From assembly GCA_027486495.1 (NCBI GenBank), contig JAIXOZ010000108.1, positions 1-47,077 of the forward strand: a DNA stretch of 47,077 nucleotides, in the 5' to 3' direction. Each line of letters begins with the position of its first letter. Positions within the stretch are counted from its first letter, which is position 1. The notes beneath the pieces were generated by a model, which saw only the letters and a list, made by a program, of their open reading frames with translations, made no database searches and was not told the origin of the DNA. The stretch comes from Comamonadaceae bacterium (GTDB lineage Bacteria; Pseudomonadota; Gammaproteobacteria; Burkholderiales; Burkholderiaceae_C). Made by a program: the position numbers and the translations under genes. Shown here one piece after another: positions 7,498-17,363 of this stretch.

Positions 7498-7695
7498 TCA
7501 AGCGGCGGGTGCGGGCGGTTGTGCGCCGCCAGGCGCAGCCGTATCAACATCGCCGTCTTCAACCTCAATTTCGGAGCCGTCTTCGGCCAACAGACCCGAC
7601 TTGCGGTCGGACTTGGCTTTGAGCTTGTCTTCTTTTTTGCGTTTTTTGGCCAGTTCTTTTTGGCGCTTTTCGAATCCGTAGTTGGGTGTGGCCAA
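7498..7695 (-). CDS. Small basic protein of unknown function, TTG start
   Basis: A 65-residue protein starting at a TTG (7695-7693) with an AAAGGAG site five bases upstream; that site decides the start, because a longer ATG reading at 7788 would lie within the DUF2189 gene. The first half is strongly basic and probably helical (FEKRQKELAKKRKKEDKLK), the second half is acidic (EDGSEIEVEDGDVD), and it ends in an Ala/Pro-rich tail. The YGFEKRQKELAKK opening recurs in short uncharacterised proteobacterial proteins as far as I recall, but I know of no function. There is no signal peptide or membrane segment; a nucleic-acid or ribosome contact is conceivable from charge alone. It lies 10 bp downstream of the DUF2189 gene. 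Confidence 0.72.
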   Translation of the reverse strand: MATPNYGFEKRQKELAKKRKKEDKLKAKSDRKSGLLAEDGSEIEVEDGDVDTAAPGGAQPPAPAA

Positions 7696-7705
7696 GATGG
7701 CTCCT

Positions 7706-8575
7706 TTAATTTGAGCTGCCCAATGTAACAGCTTCTTCGGGGTTTTCTTCCCACTCGACGCTGCCCCGGTAGGCATGCCAGCTGGCATGACCCAGCCAAG
7801 GCCCCACCACGATGATGCCCAGCGCCCAAGGCCACAGGGCCGCGAGCACCCACACGCTCAGCAGCAGGCCCCACAGCAGCATCACGCCCGGGTGCGAAAA
7901 AACCACCCGCATGCTGGTGATCACCGCCGAGATGGCATCGGTGTCCCGGTCCAAAATCATGGGAATCGACACCACCGACAGGCCATAGACCAGCGCGGCG
8001 AACACGCCACCAACGGCCAAATAAACCATCAAGAATTCTATGTTTTGAGGGTTGAAAACCGCCTCGAGCACGCCCGTGGTGGAAGGCATGCCGGTGTTAA
8101 AGAACACCGCAAAGACCACCAGCGACGCCCTGCCCCACAGCAACTCCAGCACCATGAGCACCAGCACCAACATGGCCATGCTTTTGATGTGCTGGTCCCA
8201 GCACATCAAGGAACTGGACATCTGCGGCACTTCGCCCAGTTCCCGCTTGCGGCTGACCTCGTACAAGCCCATGGCCAAAAAAGGCCCTACCAGCAAACAG
8301 CCTGAGATCAAGGACAAGGTGTACTCGGGCTTGTGTTTGAACACCAAGGCCAGCACTTGCGCCATGCCCCAGAAACACAGGCCGTAAAACAAAGCGATGC
8401 CCGGGTGATGGCGCATGTCTGTCAGGCCCCGTGCCAGCCAGCGAAAAGGATCGGCAAAGCCCAAAGGCCGCATCAGCGAACGCGGCCCCACAGGCGGCGG
8501 GGGCACATAGGGCGTGGCCATGGTGGGCAGGTCTGGCTCGGGGTCAGCCTCAAGAGACTTGGCATCGGCGTTCAT
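7706..8575 (-). CDS. DUF2189 integral membrane protein
   Basis: A 289-residue multi-pass membrane protein. After a ~40-residue proline-rich cytoplasmic start comes the family block FADPFRWLARGLTDMRHHPG, then about six hydrophobic segments, among them ALFYGLCFWGMAQVLALVF, AMLVLVLMVLELLWG and VMLLWGLLLSVWVLAALWPW. The C-terminal tail reads WHAYRGSVEWEENPEE. This layout matches DUF2189 proteins, whose function is not established. The ATG at 8573-8575 was chosen; an in-frame TTG at 8587 is possible but sits in a perfect inverted repeat. That 10-bp dyad (8586-8613) ends only ten bases before the start and may affect transcription or ribosome access. The small basic-protein gene follows closely and may be in the same transcript. 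Confidence 0.82.
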   Translation of the reverse strand: MNADAKSLEADPEPDLPTMATPYVPPPPVGPRSLMRPLGFADPFRWLARGLTDMRHHPGIALFYGLCFWGMAQVLALVFKHKPEYTLSLISGCLLVGPFLAMGLYEVSRKRELGEVPQMSSSLMCWDQHIKSMAMLVLVLMVLELLWGRASLVVFAVFFNTGMPSTTGVLEAVFNPQNIEFLMVYLAVGGVFAALVYGLSVVSIPMILDRDTDAISAVITSMRVVFSHPGVMLLWGLLLSVWVLAALWPWALGIIVVGPWLGHASWHAYRGSVEWEENPEEAVTLGSSN

Positions 8576-8585
8576 GTGATCCGTC

Positions 8586-8613
8586 AATCTGAAAATGCAA
8601 AGGTTTTCAGATT
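8586..8613. promoter_or_regulatory. Perfect 10-bp inverted repeat upstream of the DUF2189 gene
   Basis: AATCTGAAAA at 8586-8595 is exactly mirrored by TTTTCAGATT at 8604-8613, with an 8-base spacer. It is AT-rich in a GC-rich neighbourhood and lies immediately upstream of the DUF2189 ATG on the minus strand. It could be a repressor operator or an RNA hairpin over the ribosome-binding region. No long T-run follows, so it is a poor terminator. Confidence 0.55.
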
Positions 8614-8647
8614 ACCCCCACCGGTACGCTTTGAACAGTCAGGAAAC

Positions 8648-8670
8648 CCCCAAGTGCGCGTGTCTTGGGG
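8648..8670 (-). terminator. Possible terminator hairpin after the MetC-like gene
   Basis: CCCCAAG (8648-8654) pairs perfectly with CTTGGGG (8664-8670) across a 9-base loop, 32 bp beyond the stop of the MetC-like gene. On the minus strand only a short GTTTCC follows, so the U-tract is weak and efficiency doubtful. Confidence 0.35.
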
Positions 8671-8701
8671 CACAAAAATGCCCACTTTGTCACCGGCGTG
8701 A

Positions 8702-9958
8702 TCAGGCCATGGGCAAATGCGCTTGCACCGCTTGATGCAAGTCAAGAATCAAATCCTGCGCCGACTCCAGACCGGTCGAAAAACGCACCAGCGTGCCCGA
8801 CTTCAAATGGCCAGGCCAGGCTTGGCGCATAGCGGCGATGTCATAAGGCACCACCAGACTCACCGGTCCACCCCAGCTGTAGCCGATCTTGAAGAGTTTC
8901 AATCCATCGCAAAAGGCGTCCACCTGAGCTTGGCTGAAACGCGCATCGATCATGACGCTGAACAAACCCGCCGCCAAGCCCGTGCCGGGCTCGCGATCAC
9001 ACAGGGCTTGCCAATGGGCGTGGCCAGGAGCGCCTTCAAAGGCCGGGTGCATCAGTTGCGCGCATTGTGGCTGGGTTTGCCACCAGGCGGCCAAGGCGCG
9101 GGCGGTCTGGTCGTGCGCGGCATAACGCAGCCCAATGCTGGGCAAGGAACGCAGCACAGTTTCAGCGTCGTTGGCCGCCACGCCCAAGCCCAGGCGCATG
9201 TGGCAGAGTTTGATTTGGAGGTGCAAAGCCGCGTCGCGCGTGATGACGCTGCCCATCAACACATCACCACCGCCGCTGGGGTATTTGGTGAGCGCATGGG
9301 CGCTGATGTCCACGGCCAGGCTGCCCTGTCCACCGGCACCGTCGCCGAGCAAATCAAAAGGCTTGAAGGCCAGGCCCGCACCCCAGGTGTTGTCCAGTGC
9401 GCACAAAACACCGCGCTCGCGGCAGTGGCGCACCATCTCGGGCAAATCGGGAAACTCCATGCTCACCGAGCCGGGCGCTTCGAGCCACACCAGGCGCGTG
9501 CTGGGCGTGATCTGGCGAGACAAATCATCCGGATCCATCGGATCGTAAAAACGGTGCGTGATGCCAAAGTGTCGCAACTCACCATCGGCCAGCGCCTTGT
9601 TGGGGCCGTAGGCGTTGTCCGGGATGAGCACTTCGTCGCCGGTTTTCAGGACTGCCAGGGCCACAAGGGCCAACGCCGCCAAGCCGCTGGGCACCAGCAT
9701 GCATTGCAATCCACCTTCCAAAGCGCTCAAACGCTCTTCCAACAAATAAGTCGTGGGCGTGCCATGCAAGCCGTAGGTGTAAGCTGATTTGTCTTTCCAC
9801 TCACGCTGGCGCATAGCGGCCACGGTGGGAAAGTAAACCGTCGAGGCCTTGAACACGCCCGGCTGGGGCGCTTCGAATCCAGCAGGTGGTATGTAGGGGT
9901 GGTGAATCAGGCCGGTGACGCTGGGCACAGCGGGAAAATTTGAATGGTCTTTTTGCAT
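8702..9958 (-). CDS. metC: Cys/Met-metabolism PLP enzyme, cystathionine beta-lyase type
   Basis: A 418-residue fold-type I PLP enzyme. The internal aldimine lysine is Lys225 in HALTKYPSGGGD, the cofactor aspartate is in CALDNTWGAGL, and the substrate-side YTYGLHGTPTTYLLEERLS block is near residues 60-79. These features place it in the family of MetC, MetB and MetZ. The YPSGGGDVLMG sequence and overall pattern suit cystathionine beta-lyase, which splits cystathionine into homocysteine, pyruvate and ammonia in methionine synthesis, but the exact reaction cannot be proved from sequence. The start has an AGGAT site. It follows the phosphoribosyltransferase gene after a hairpin at 9978-9997, so it may have its own promoter. 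Confidence 0.85.
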   Translation of the reverse strand: MQKDHSNFPAVPSVTGLIHHPYIPPAGFEAPQPGVFKASTVYFPTVAAMRQREWKDKSAYTYGLHGTPTTYLLEERLSALEGGLQCMLVPSGLAALALVALAVLKTGDEVLIPDNAYGPNKALADGELRHFGITHRFYDPMDPDDLSRQITPSTRLVWLEAPGSVSMEFPDLPEMVRHCRERGVLCALDNTWGAGLAFKPFDLLGDGAGGQGSLAVDISAHALTKYPSGGGDVLMGSVITRDAALHLQIKLCHMRLGLGVAANDAETVLRSLPSIGLRYAAHDQTARALAAWWQTQPQCAQLMHPAFEGAPGHAHWQALCDREPGTGLAAGLFSVMIDARFSQAQVDAFCDGLKLFKIGYSWGGPVSLVVPYDIAAMRQAWPGHLKSGTLVRFSTGLESAQDLILDLHQAVQAHLPMA

Positions 9959-9977
9959 CTGGACATCCTAATGCAAA

Positions 9978-9997
9978 CAGCCTCCCAAAGGAGGCTG
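9978..9997 (-). terminator. Hairpin between the phosphoribosyltransferase and MetC-like genes
   Basis: CAGCCTCC (9978-9985) and GGAGGCTG (9990-9997) form a perfect 8-bp stem with a 4-base loop, 33 bp beyond the phosphoribosyltransferase stop. The T-tract on the minus strand is short (TTTGCATT), so it is a moderate candidate. Confidence 0.5.
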
Positions 9998-10030
9998 CTC
10001 AAGGTCAACTCAGGGAAAATCCGAGTCGGC

Positions 10031-10555
10031 TCAGACGCGCCACTTCTCGATCAACTTTTCGGGGCGCATGTTGTCGTATGGCTCGAAGGGCTGATGAATC
10101 CAGGGGTTGGTGGGCAAGTCTTCCACCGAGTAATCGGACTTGAAGGTCGACACGCCTTTGGTCCAGATCACGGCGGTGCGCAATTCGGTCACCGGCTTGT
10201 AGTTGTTCTTGAGCTGGTCCACCACCGCACGCAAGGTGTGGCCGGTGTCGGCCAGATCATCCACCAACAGCACTTTGCCAGCGATTTCGCCCTTGGGGGT
10301 GGTGATGTAGCGGGCAATGTCCAGGTGCCCTTGCACCGTGCCGGCTTCGGCGCGGTAAGAGCTGGTGGACATGATGGCCAAAGGCTTGTCAAAAATGCGC
10401 GACAAAATATCGCCAGGACGCATGCCGCCACGGGCCAGGCACAGGATGTTGTCGAATTCCCAGCCGGACTGGTGGATTTTGATGGCGAGTTTTTCGATGA
10501 GGTTGTGGTACTCGTCGTAGCTCACGTACAGGTGTTTGCCGTCTTCGGTCAACAT
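10031..10555 (-). CDS. Phosphoribosyltransferase (hypoxanthine/xanthine-guanine type)
   Basis: A 174-residue type I phosphoribosyltransferase. The PRPP-binding motif VLLVDDLADTGHTLRAV is clear near residues 95-111, and the N-terminal half holds LCLARGGMRPGDILSR, typical of purine salvage enzymes. These transfer the ribose-5-phosphate of PRPP to a purine base in the cytoplasm. Its place 52 bp behind purA on the same strand supports a role in purine nucleotide supply. The base (hypoxanthine, guanine or xanthine) cannot be told from what is visible, so no symbol is given. The ATG at 10555 has GGAG about nine bases upstream. Confidence 0.87.
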   Translation of the reverse strand: MLTEDGKHLYVSYDEYHNLIEKLAIKIHQSGWEFDNILCLARGGMRPGDILSRIFDKPLAIMSTSSYRAEAGTVQGHLDIARYITTPKGEIAGKVLLVDDLADTGHTLRAVVDQLKNNYKPVTELRTAVIWTKGVSTFKSDYSVEDLPTNPWIHQPFEPYDNMRPEKLIEKWRV

Positions 10556-10607
10556 GGGAGGAACTCCGTCAAAAGGTGGGTGAAAAACAGGGCGGCAGTC
10601 CGCTCAA

Positions 10608-13114
<2,507 letters not shown>

Positions 13115-13256
13115 GAGGGGATGGGGGAGACGGTTAAAAACGAGATTTTACCGGGTTGACAGGCTCATTTCCGGCAAAGAGATTGGCAAATTGTCCAAAT
13201 CCAGTCCGCCTTGGAAGCGAAGGGCCAAAACGCCCTGCCTCGGCAGCTGTGCATCT

Positions 13257-13442
13257 TCAGGCCAAGAGCCAGATGACCACCAAACCGAAAAGTACCATGA
13301 GCAGACCGAAAAACCGGATCTGCCCTTCTTGGAGTTGGAGCATTTGCTCGAACAGGCCGCGCCATCGGCGCGGCGAAATCATGGGCAACAAACCCTCCAG
13401 GATGAGCATCAGGCCCAAAGCCAGCAGGAGGGTGTCGAGCAA
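13257..13442 (-). CDS. DUF2065 (YjeT-like) small membrane protein, TTG start
   Basis: A 61-residue protein with two membrane segments (LDTLLLALGLMLILEGLLPM and QIRFFGLLMVLFGLVVIWLL) separated by SPRRWRGLFEQMLQL. Length and the LEGLLPMISPRRWR pattern match DUF2065/YjeT. Its position next to hflC and hisZ/purA is conserved in many proteobacteria; E. coli yjeT also lies between hflC and purA. The start is a TTG with GGAAG six bases upstream that overlaps the hflC stop region, suggesting translational coupling. Function is unknown; the context hints at a link to the HflKC membrane complex. Confidence 0.88.
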   Translation of the reverse strand: MLDTLLLALGLMLILEGLLPMISPRRWRGLFEQMLQLQEGQIRFFGLLMVLFGLVVIWLLA

Positions 13443-13445
13443 AAT

Positions 13446-14345
13446 TTACTTCCGGACAGGCGAACCGCCCGGTGTGCCACGCATGCCCTTGAAGAACTCA
13501 GAACTGCTGGGGTCCAGCACCATCACGTCGCCCTTGCTGTTGAAGCTGGACTTGTAGGCCTCCAGGCTGCGGTAGAACTGCGCAAACTGCGGGTCGCGGC
13601 CAAAAGATTCGGCATACAAACGCGCTGCTTGGGCATCGCCCTCACCCTTGATCTTCTGGGCGTCACGGTAAGCGTTGGCAATGGTCACCTCGCGCTGGCG
13701 GTCGGCGTCAGCGCGGATTTTTTCACCCTCTGCACCACCGGTTGAACGAAGTTCGTTGGCCACACGCTTGCGCTCGGCTTCCATACGGCGATAAACCGAT
13801 TCGGTGATGGTGTCCACATAGTCAGCGCGGGTGATGCGCACATCCACCACGTCCACACCCCAAGGCTTAGCGCCTTTGACCACGACCAGCACAGCGGCTT
13901 TCACGTCGTCCATCAGCTCTTCTCTCTTGAGAGACAACAATTCGTTGACGGTGCGTTTGTTGATCTCCTCCTGGAAAGCGTTGCGAACCACGCGGTTGAG
14001 CTGGTTGGTACCTGCCTTCTCATCCAAACCCACGTTGCGGATGTAGGCCTGTGGGTCGGTGATGCGCCAACGCACATACCAATCAATGACGACACGCTGC
14101 TTTTCAGCCGTGAGCATGGGCTCGTTTTCGGGGCTGTCCAGGGTCAACAAACGCTTGTCAATGTAATTGACGTTTTGCAGGGGGGGCGGCAGTTTAAAGT
14201 GCAGGCCAGGCTCGGTGATCACTTCCTTGATTTGACCCAAAGCGTAGACCACGCCAAATTGACGCTGGTCCACCACGAACAATGTAGAGCTGAGCAGTGC
14301 GAACACCACCAGCAAACTCGATATCCACAATCCGATGCGATTCAT
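13446..14345 (-). CDS. hflC: HflC, SPFH-domain subunit of the HflKC complex
   Basis: A 299-residue membrane-anchored prohibitin-like (SPFH) protein. It has one N-terminal membrane segment (GLWISSLLVVFALLSSTLFVV), the SPFH domain from VVDQRQFGVVYALGQIKEV onward, then a long charged helix (AERKRVANELRSTGGAEGEK) typical of HflC. With HflK it forms a large periplasm-facing cage around the FtsH protease and modulates its degradation of membrane proteins and other substrates. It lies 11 bp downstream of hflK and just before the DUF2065 gene. Length and sequence are normal for the family. Confidence 0.95.
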   Translation of the reverse strand: MNRIGLWISSLLVVFALLSSTLFVVDQRQFGVVYALGQIKEVITEPGLHFKLPPPLQNVNYIDKRLLTLDSPENEPMLTAEKQRVVIDWYVRWRITDPQAYIRNVGLDEKAGTNQLNRVVRNAFQEEINKRTVNELLSLKREELMDDVKAAVLVVVKGAKPWGVDVVDVRITRADYVDTITESVYRRMEAERKRVANELRSTGGAEGEKIRADADRQREVTIANAYRDAQKIKGEGDAQAARLYAESFGRDPQFAQFYRSLEAYKSSFNSKGDVMVLDPSSSEFFKGMRGTPGGSPVRK

Positions 14346-14356
14346 TGTCTTGTTCC

Positions 14357-15679
14357 TTATCGTGGATCGCGGCTACGCGAACGCTCGAGGTCTCGGGAGC
14401 GGGTATCCACCGTGCCGTTGCTGCCTGCGGTGGCAGGGGCTGCGGGCACATCCATGGCGGGCGGGGCCACTTGCGTGACCTGTTGCATGATTTTGTCGAG
14501 CGGCAAGTACAGAAGGTTGGAGCCTGACTTGCTGTCCACCAGCACCTTGGTCACGTTGCTGTAGATCTGCTGCATGGTGTCGGTGTACAGGCGGTCACGC
14601 ATGACCTGCGGTGCCTTTTGGTACTCGGGCAGGATGGTCTTGAAGCGCTGGGCATCACCTTCGGCTTGCGCCACGATCCGTTCGCGGTAAGCATCGGCCT
14701 CTTCCTTCAGGCGCGAGGCAGCTCCCACGGCACGTGGGATCACATCGTTGGCATAAGCTTGCGCTTCGTTCTTGGCGCGCTCGCGCTCCTGGCCAGCTTT
14801 GAGCACATCGTCAAAAGCAGCTTGCACCTGCTCGGGCGGACGCACACCGCCTTGCTGCAAGTTGATGCCCACCACCTCGATGCCCACCTTGTAGCGGTCA
14901 AGAATGACCTGCATTTTTTCACGCACGCGAGGCGCGATCTGGTCGCGCTCTTCGGCCAGCGCCGAATCCATCTTCATTTTGCCCACCACCTCGCGCACAG
15001 CGGTTTCTGCGGACTGCACCACCGCTTCAGTTGGGTTGCGGCTCTCGAACAAATAAGCGCGGGCATCGTTCAGTCGGTACTGCACAGCGAACTTGATTTC
15101 GACGATGTTTTCGTCTTCGGTCAGCATGGCCGACTCGCGCAAACCTGTTGCTTTGACGATGTTGTCGCGGCCAATGTCCACCGAGCGGATCTGCGTCACG
15201 AACACCAGCTCATGACGTTGCACGGGGTAAGGCATGCGCCAGTTAAAACCCGCAGTCACCGTGGAGTGGTACTTGCCAAACTGGGTGATGACGGCCTGCT
15301 GACCTTCTTGCACGATGAAAAAGCCAGTGGCCAACCAGACCAGCAAGGCACCGCCCAAGATGACGCCAATGCCCAAATTCTTGATGAAAGCCGGGATTTC
15401 CGGTCCGCCCGATCCCCCCCCGGAGCCGCCAGAGCCTTGGGGACGCTGAGGGCCGCCTTTGCCGCCAAAGATCTGACCGAGCTTGCGGTTGAAATCGCGC
15501 CACAACTCGTCCAAATCGGGTGGACCGCTTTGTTGTTGCTGGGGGCCGCGTCCGGGTGGTGGTTGCCAAGCATCGGGCTTGGGGCCGGGTGGCGGTGTGT
15601 CGCCCGTTGGCTTGTTGCCCACGTCTCCGGAAGATTTGTCATCGTCACGACCCCAGCGGGGGTCGTTCAGATTGAACAT
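14357..15679 (-). CDS. hflK: HflK, SPFH-domain subunit of the HflKC complex
   Basis: Read from the ATG at 15679 the product starts MFNLNDPRWGRDDDK, as HflK proteins usually do, giving 440 residues. An in-frame ATG at 15736 would add 19 residues and cannot be excluded; neither has a strong ribosome site. Order of parts: Pro/Gln-rich cytoplasmic segment, a Gly/Ser run, one membrane segment (IGVILGGALLVWLATGFFIV), SPFH domain (VQEGQQAVITQFGKY), a long helical region with EERDQIAPRVREKMQVIL, and a variable C-terminus rich in Arg, Asp and Ser. It partners HflC around FtsH. It is 113 bp downstream of hflX. Confidence 0.93.
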   Translation of the reverse strand: MFNLNDPRWGRDDDKSSGDVGNKPTGDTPPPGPKPDAWQPPPGRGPQQQQSGPPDLDELWRDFNRKLGQIFGGKGGPQRPQGSGGSGGGSGGPEIPAFIKNLGIGVILGGALLVWLATGFFIVQEGQQAVITQFGKYHSTVTAGFNWRMPYPVQRHELVFVTQIRSVDIGRDNIVKATGLRESAMLTEDENIVEIKFAVQYRLNDARAYLFESRNPTEAVVQSAETAVREVVGKMKMDSALAEERDQIAPRVREKMQVILDRYKVGIEVVGINLQQGGVRPPEQVQAAFDDVLKAGQERERAKNEAQAYANDVIPRAVGAASRLKEEADAYRERIVAQAEGDAQRFKTILPEYQKAPQVMRDRLYTDTMQQIYSNVTKVLVDSKSGSNLLYLPLDKIMQQVTQVAPPAMDVPAAPATAGSNGTVDTRSRDLERSRSRDPR

Positions 15680-15792
15680 GCCTCGTATCTTTGCGGGCAG
15701 CAAGGACCATCGCAGGGCTGGCAGTTGGAAATTCATGGTTCTTTGTCTTTTTCTGGATCACGAAACAGCATTGTGCCGAATTAAAGGGCCAA

Positions 15793-16980
15793 TCAAGGCA
15801 GGTCACCGGGATATTCCCGGTCCAAGTCACGGGGATCGGGCTCGGACGACTCCGTGGTCGGCAGCGCCGCCTTGACGATATCAGACAGCGCCGTGCGCAA
15901 AAGGGCCAACCCCTCACCGCTTCGAGCACTCAAAAACACACGCGGCACGGGCTCACCATCGAGTTCATACTGGTCCTGCATCTGCAAGGGGTAACGCTCA
16001 GCGGCCAAGGCATCGAGTTTATTGAAGACCAGCAATTGCGGCACCTGATGGGCACCAATCTCGGCCAGCACTTTTTGCACCTCGGCCATTTGCTCGGGGA
16101 AATCCGTGTTGGCCGCGTCCACCACATGCAGCAACAGATCGGCTTCGGTGGCCTCTTGCAGTGTGGCCTGGAAGGCTTCGACCAGACCGTGTGGCAAATC
16201 ACGGATGAATCCCACCGTGTCGGACAGTGACACCGACCGCCCAGCTTCGCCCAAATACAGCTGGCGCGTGGTGGTATCCAGGGTGGCAAACAACTGGTCG
16301 GCCGCGTAGGCGCGGGCTTTGACCAGGGCATTGAACAAGGTGGACTTGCCCGCGTTGGTGTAACCGACCAGTGAAATGTTGAAGGTGTCGCGGCGCTCAC
16401 GCTGACGGCGCTGGGTGTTGCGCTGCTTTTTGACCTTGACCAGCCGTTCCTTGATGCGCTTGATCGAATCGTTGATCATGCGGCGGTCAAGCTCAATTTG
16501 GGTCTCGCCTGGGCCACCGCGCATGCCGATGCCACCGCTTTGGCGCTCCAAGTGCGACCAGCGGCGCACCAAACGTGTGCTCAGATACTGCTGCCGTGCC
16601 AATTCAACCTGTAACTTACCCTCGTGGCTGCGGGCACGCTGGCCAAAGATTTCCAGGATCAACAAGGTGCGGTCGTTCACCGGCAAACCGATGTGGCGCT
16701 CCAGATTGCGCTGCTGGGCAGGGCTCAAGGATTGGTCGAACAACACCTCAACTGCACCGTGCATGAGGGCCAATTCCTTGATCTCGTCGGCCTTGCCGCT
16801 GCCTACAAAGAGCGCCGGATCGGGTGCCTTGCGTTTGCAGGTCAGGCGCGCAACTGGCTTTAAGCCACCAGATTCGGCCAAGAGCCCAAGTTCTTGCAGC
16901 TCGCCATCAAAATGGGGCAGCCCAAAGTCAACGCCGACCAATAAGGTCGGCGCTGCTTGTTGGGAGTAAGTTTGAGTCAA
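15793..16980 (-). CDS. hflX: GTPase HflX (ribosome-splitting factor), TTG start
   Basis: A 395-residue GTPase. The N-terminal HflX domain carries LFVGSGKADEIKEL, then a helical linker with GGIGMRGGPGETQIELDRR, then the G domain: G1 GYTNAGKST (206-214), G3 DTVGFIRDLPH and G4 FNKLD. HflX splits stalled or heat-damaged 70S ribosomes. No ATG fits; the start is a TTG at 16980 with AGGTGG six bases upstream. Just before that site on the transcript is a strong hairpin (16997-17015) that could limit ribosome access. hfq lies immediately upstream, the widely conserved hfq-hflX pairing. Confidence 0.94.
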   Translation of the reverse strand: MTQTYSQQAAPTLLVGVDFGLPHFDGELQELGLLAESGGLKPVARLTCKRKAPDPALFVGSGKADEIKELALMHGAVEVLFDQSLSPAQQRNLERHIGLPVNDRTLLILEIFGQRARSHEGKLQVELARQQYLSTRLVRRWSHLERQSGGIGMRGGPGETQIELDRRMINDSIKRIKERLVKVKKQRNTQRRQRERRDTFNISLVGYTNAGKSTLFNALVKARAYAADQLFATLDTTTRQLYLGEAGRSVSLSDTVGFIRDLPHGLVEAFQATLQEATEADLLLHVVDAANTDFPEQMAEVQKVLAEIGAHQVPQLLVFNKLDALAAERYPLQMQDQYELDGEPVPRVFLSARSGEGLALLRTALSDIVKAALPTTESSEPDPRDLDREYPGDLP

Positions 16981-16996
16981 TGTCAGCCACCTGCGG

Positions 16997-17015
16997 CGGC
17001 GGTGTCACACCGCCG
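16997..17015 (-). promoter_or_regulatory. Hairpin in the hfq-hflX gap next to the hflX ribosome site
   Basis: CGGCGGTG (16997-17004) pairs perfectly with CACCGCCG (17008-17015) around a 3-base loop. On the transcript it is preceded by a run of six T and followed after a few bases by the AGGTGG site of hflX, which uses a weak TTG start. Because the T-run is on the wrong side it is not a terminator for hfq. It may tune hflX translation or protect the hfq 3' end. Confidence 0.45.
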
Positions 17016-17029
17016 AGCAAAAAACCGTA

Positions 17030-17275
17030 TCAAGCGGTGATTTCACCCGTTTCGGGCGTGCTAAAGGTGACGGAGCGACCGGGGACGATGGTTGAGATGG
17101 CGTGTTTGTAGACCATCTGGGTCACGGTGTTACGCAAGAGCACCACGTACTGGTCAAAGGATTCGATTTGGCCTTGCAGCTTGATGCCGTTGACCAGGTA
17201 AATAGACACCGGCACATGCTCACGGCGCAGTGCGTTCAGGAAGGGGTCTTGCAAAAGTTGACCTTTGTTGCTCAC
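17030..17275 (-). CDS. hfq: RNA chaperone Hfq, GTG start
   Basis: An 81-residue Sm-like protein forming a hexameric ring that pairs small RNAs with their mRNA targets. The family N-terminus [18 protein letters not shown] is intact, as are Sm1 ([20 protein letters not shown]) and Sm2 with the proximal-face YKHAIST motif. The C-terminal tail is short (~12 residues), as in many betaproteobacteria. The start is a GTG at 17275-17273 with CGGAGA upstream; a longer reading lacks this site. Between der and hfq is an 88-bp spacer that can hold a promoter, but I see no convincing box. hflX follows. Confidence 0.95.
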   Translation of the reverse strand: MSNKGQLLQDPFLNALRREHVPVSIYLVNGIKLQGQIESFDQYVVLLRNTVTQMVYKHAISTIVPGRSVTFSTPETGEITA

Positions 17276-17363
17276 GATATTCTCCGTGTTCAGAAGTTTT
17301 GAAGCTTTAACCTTACCACAGGGTAAAGGCCGTACTCGCGTGGAAAAGTGAATTCCACAAATA

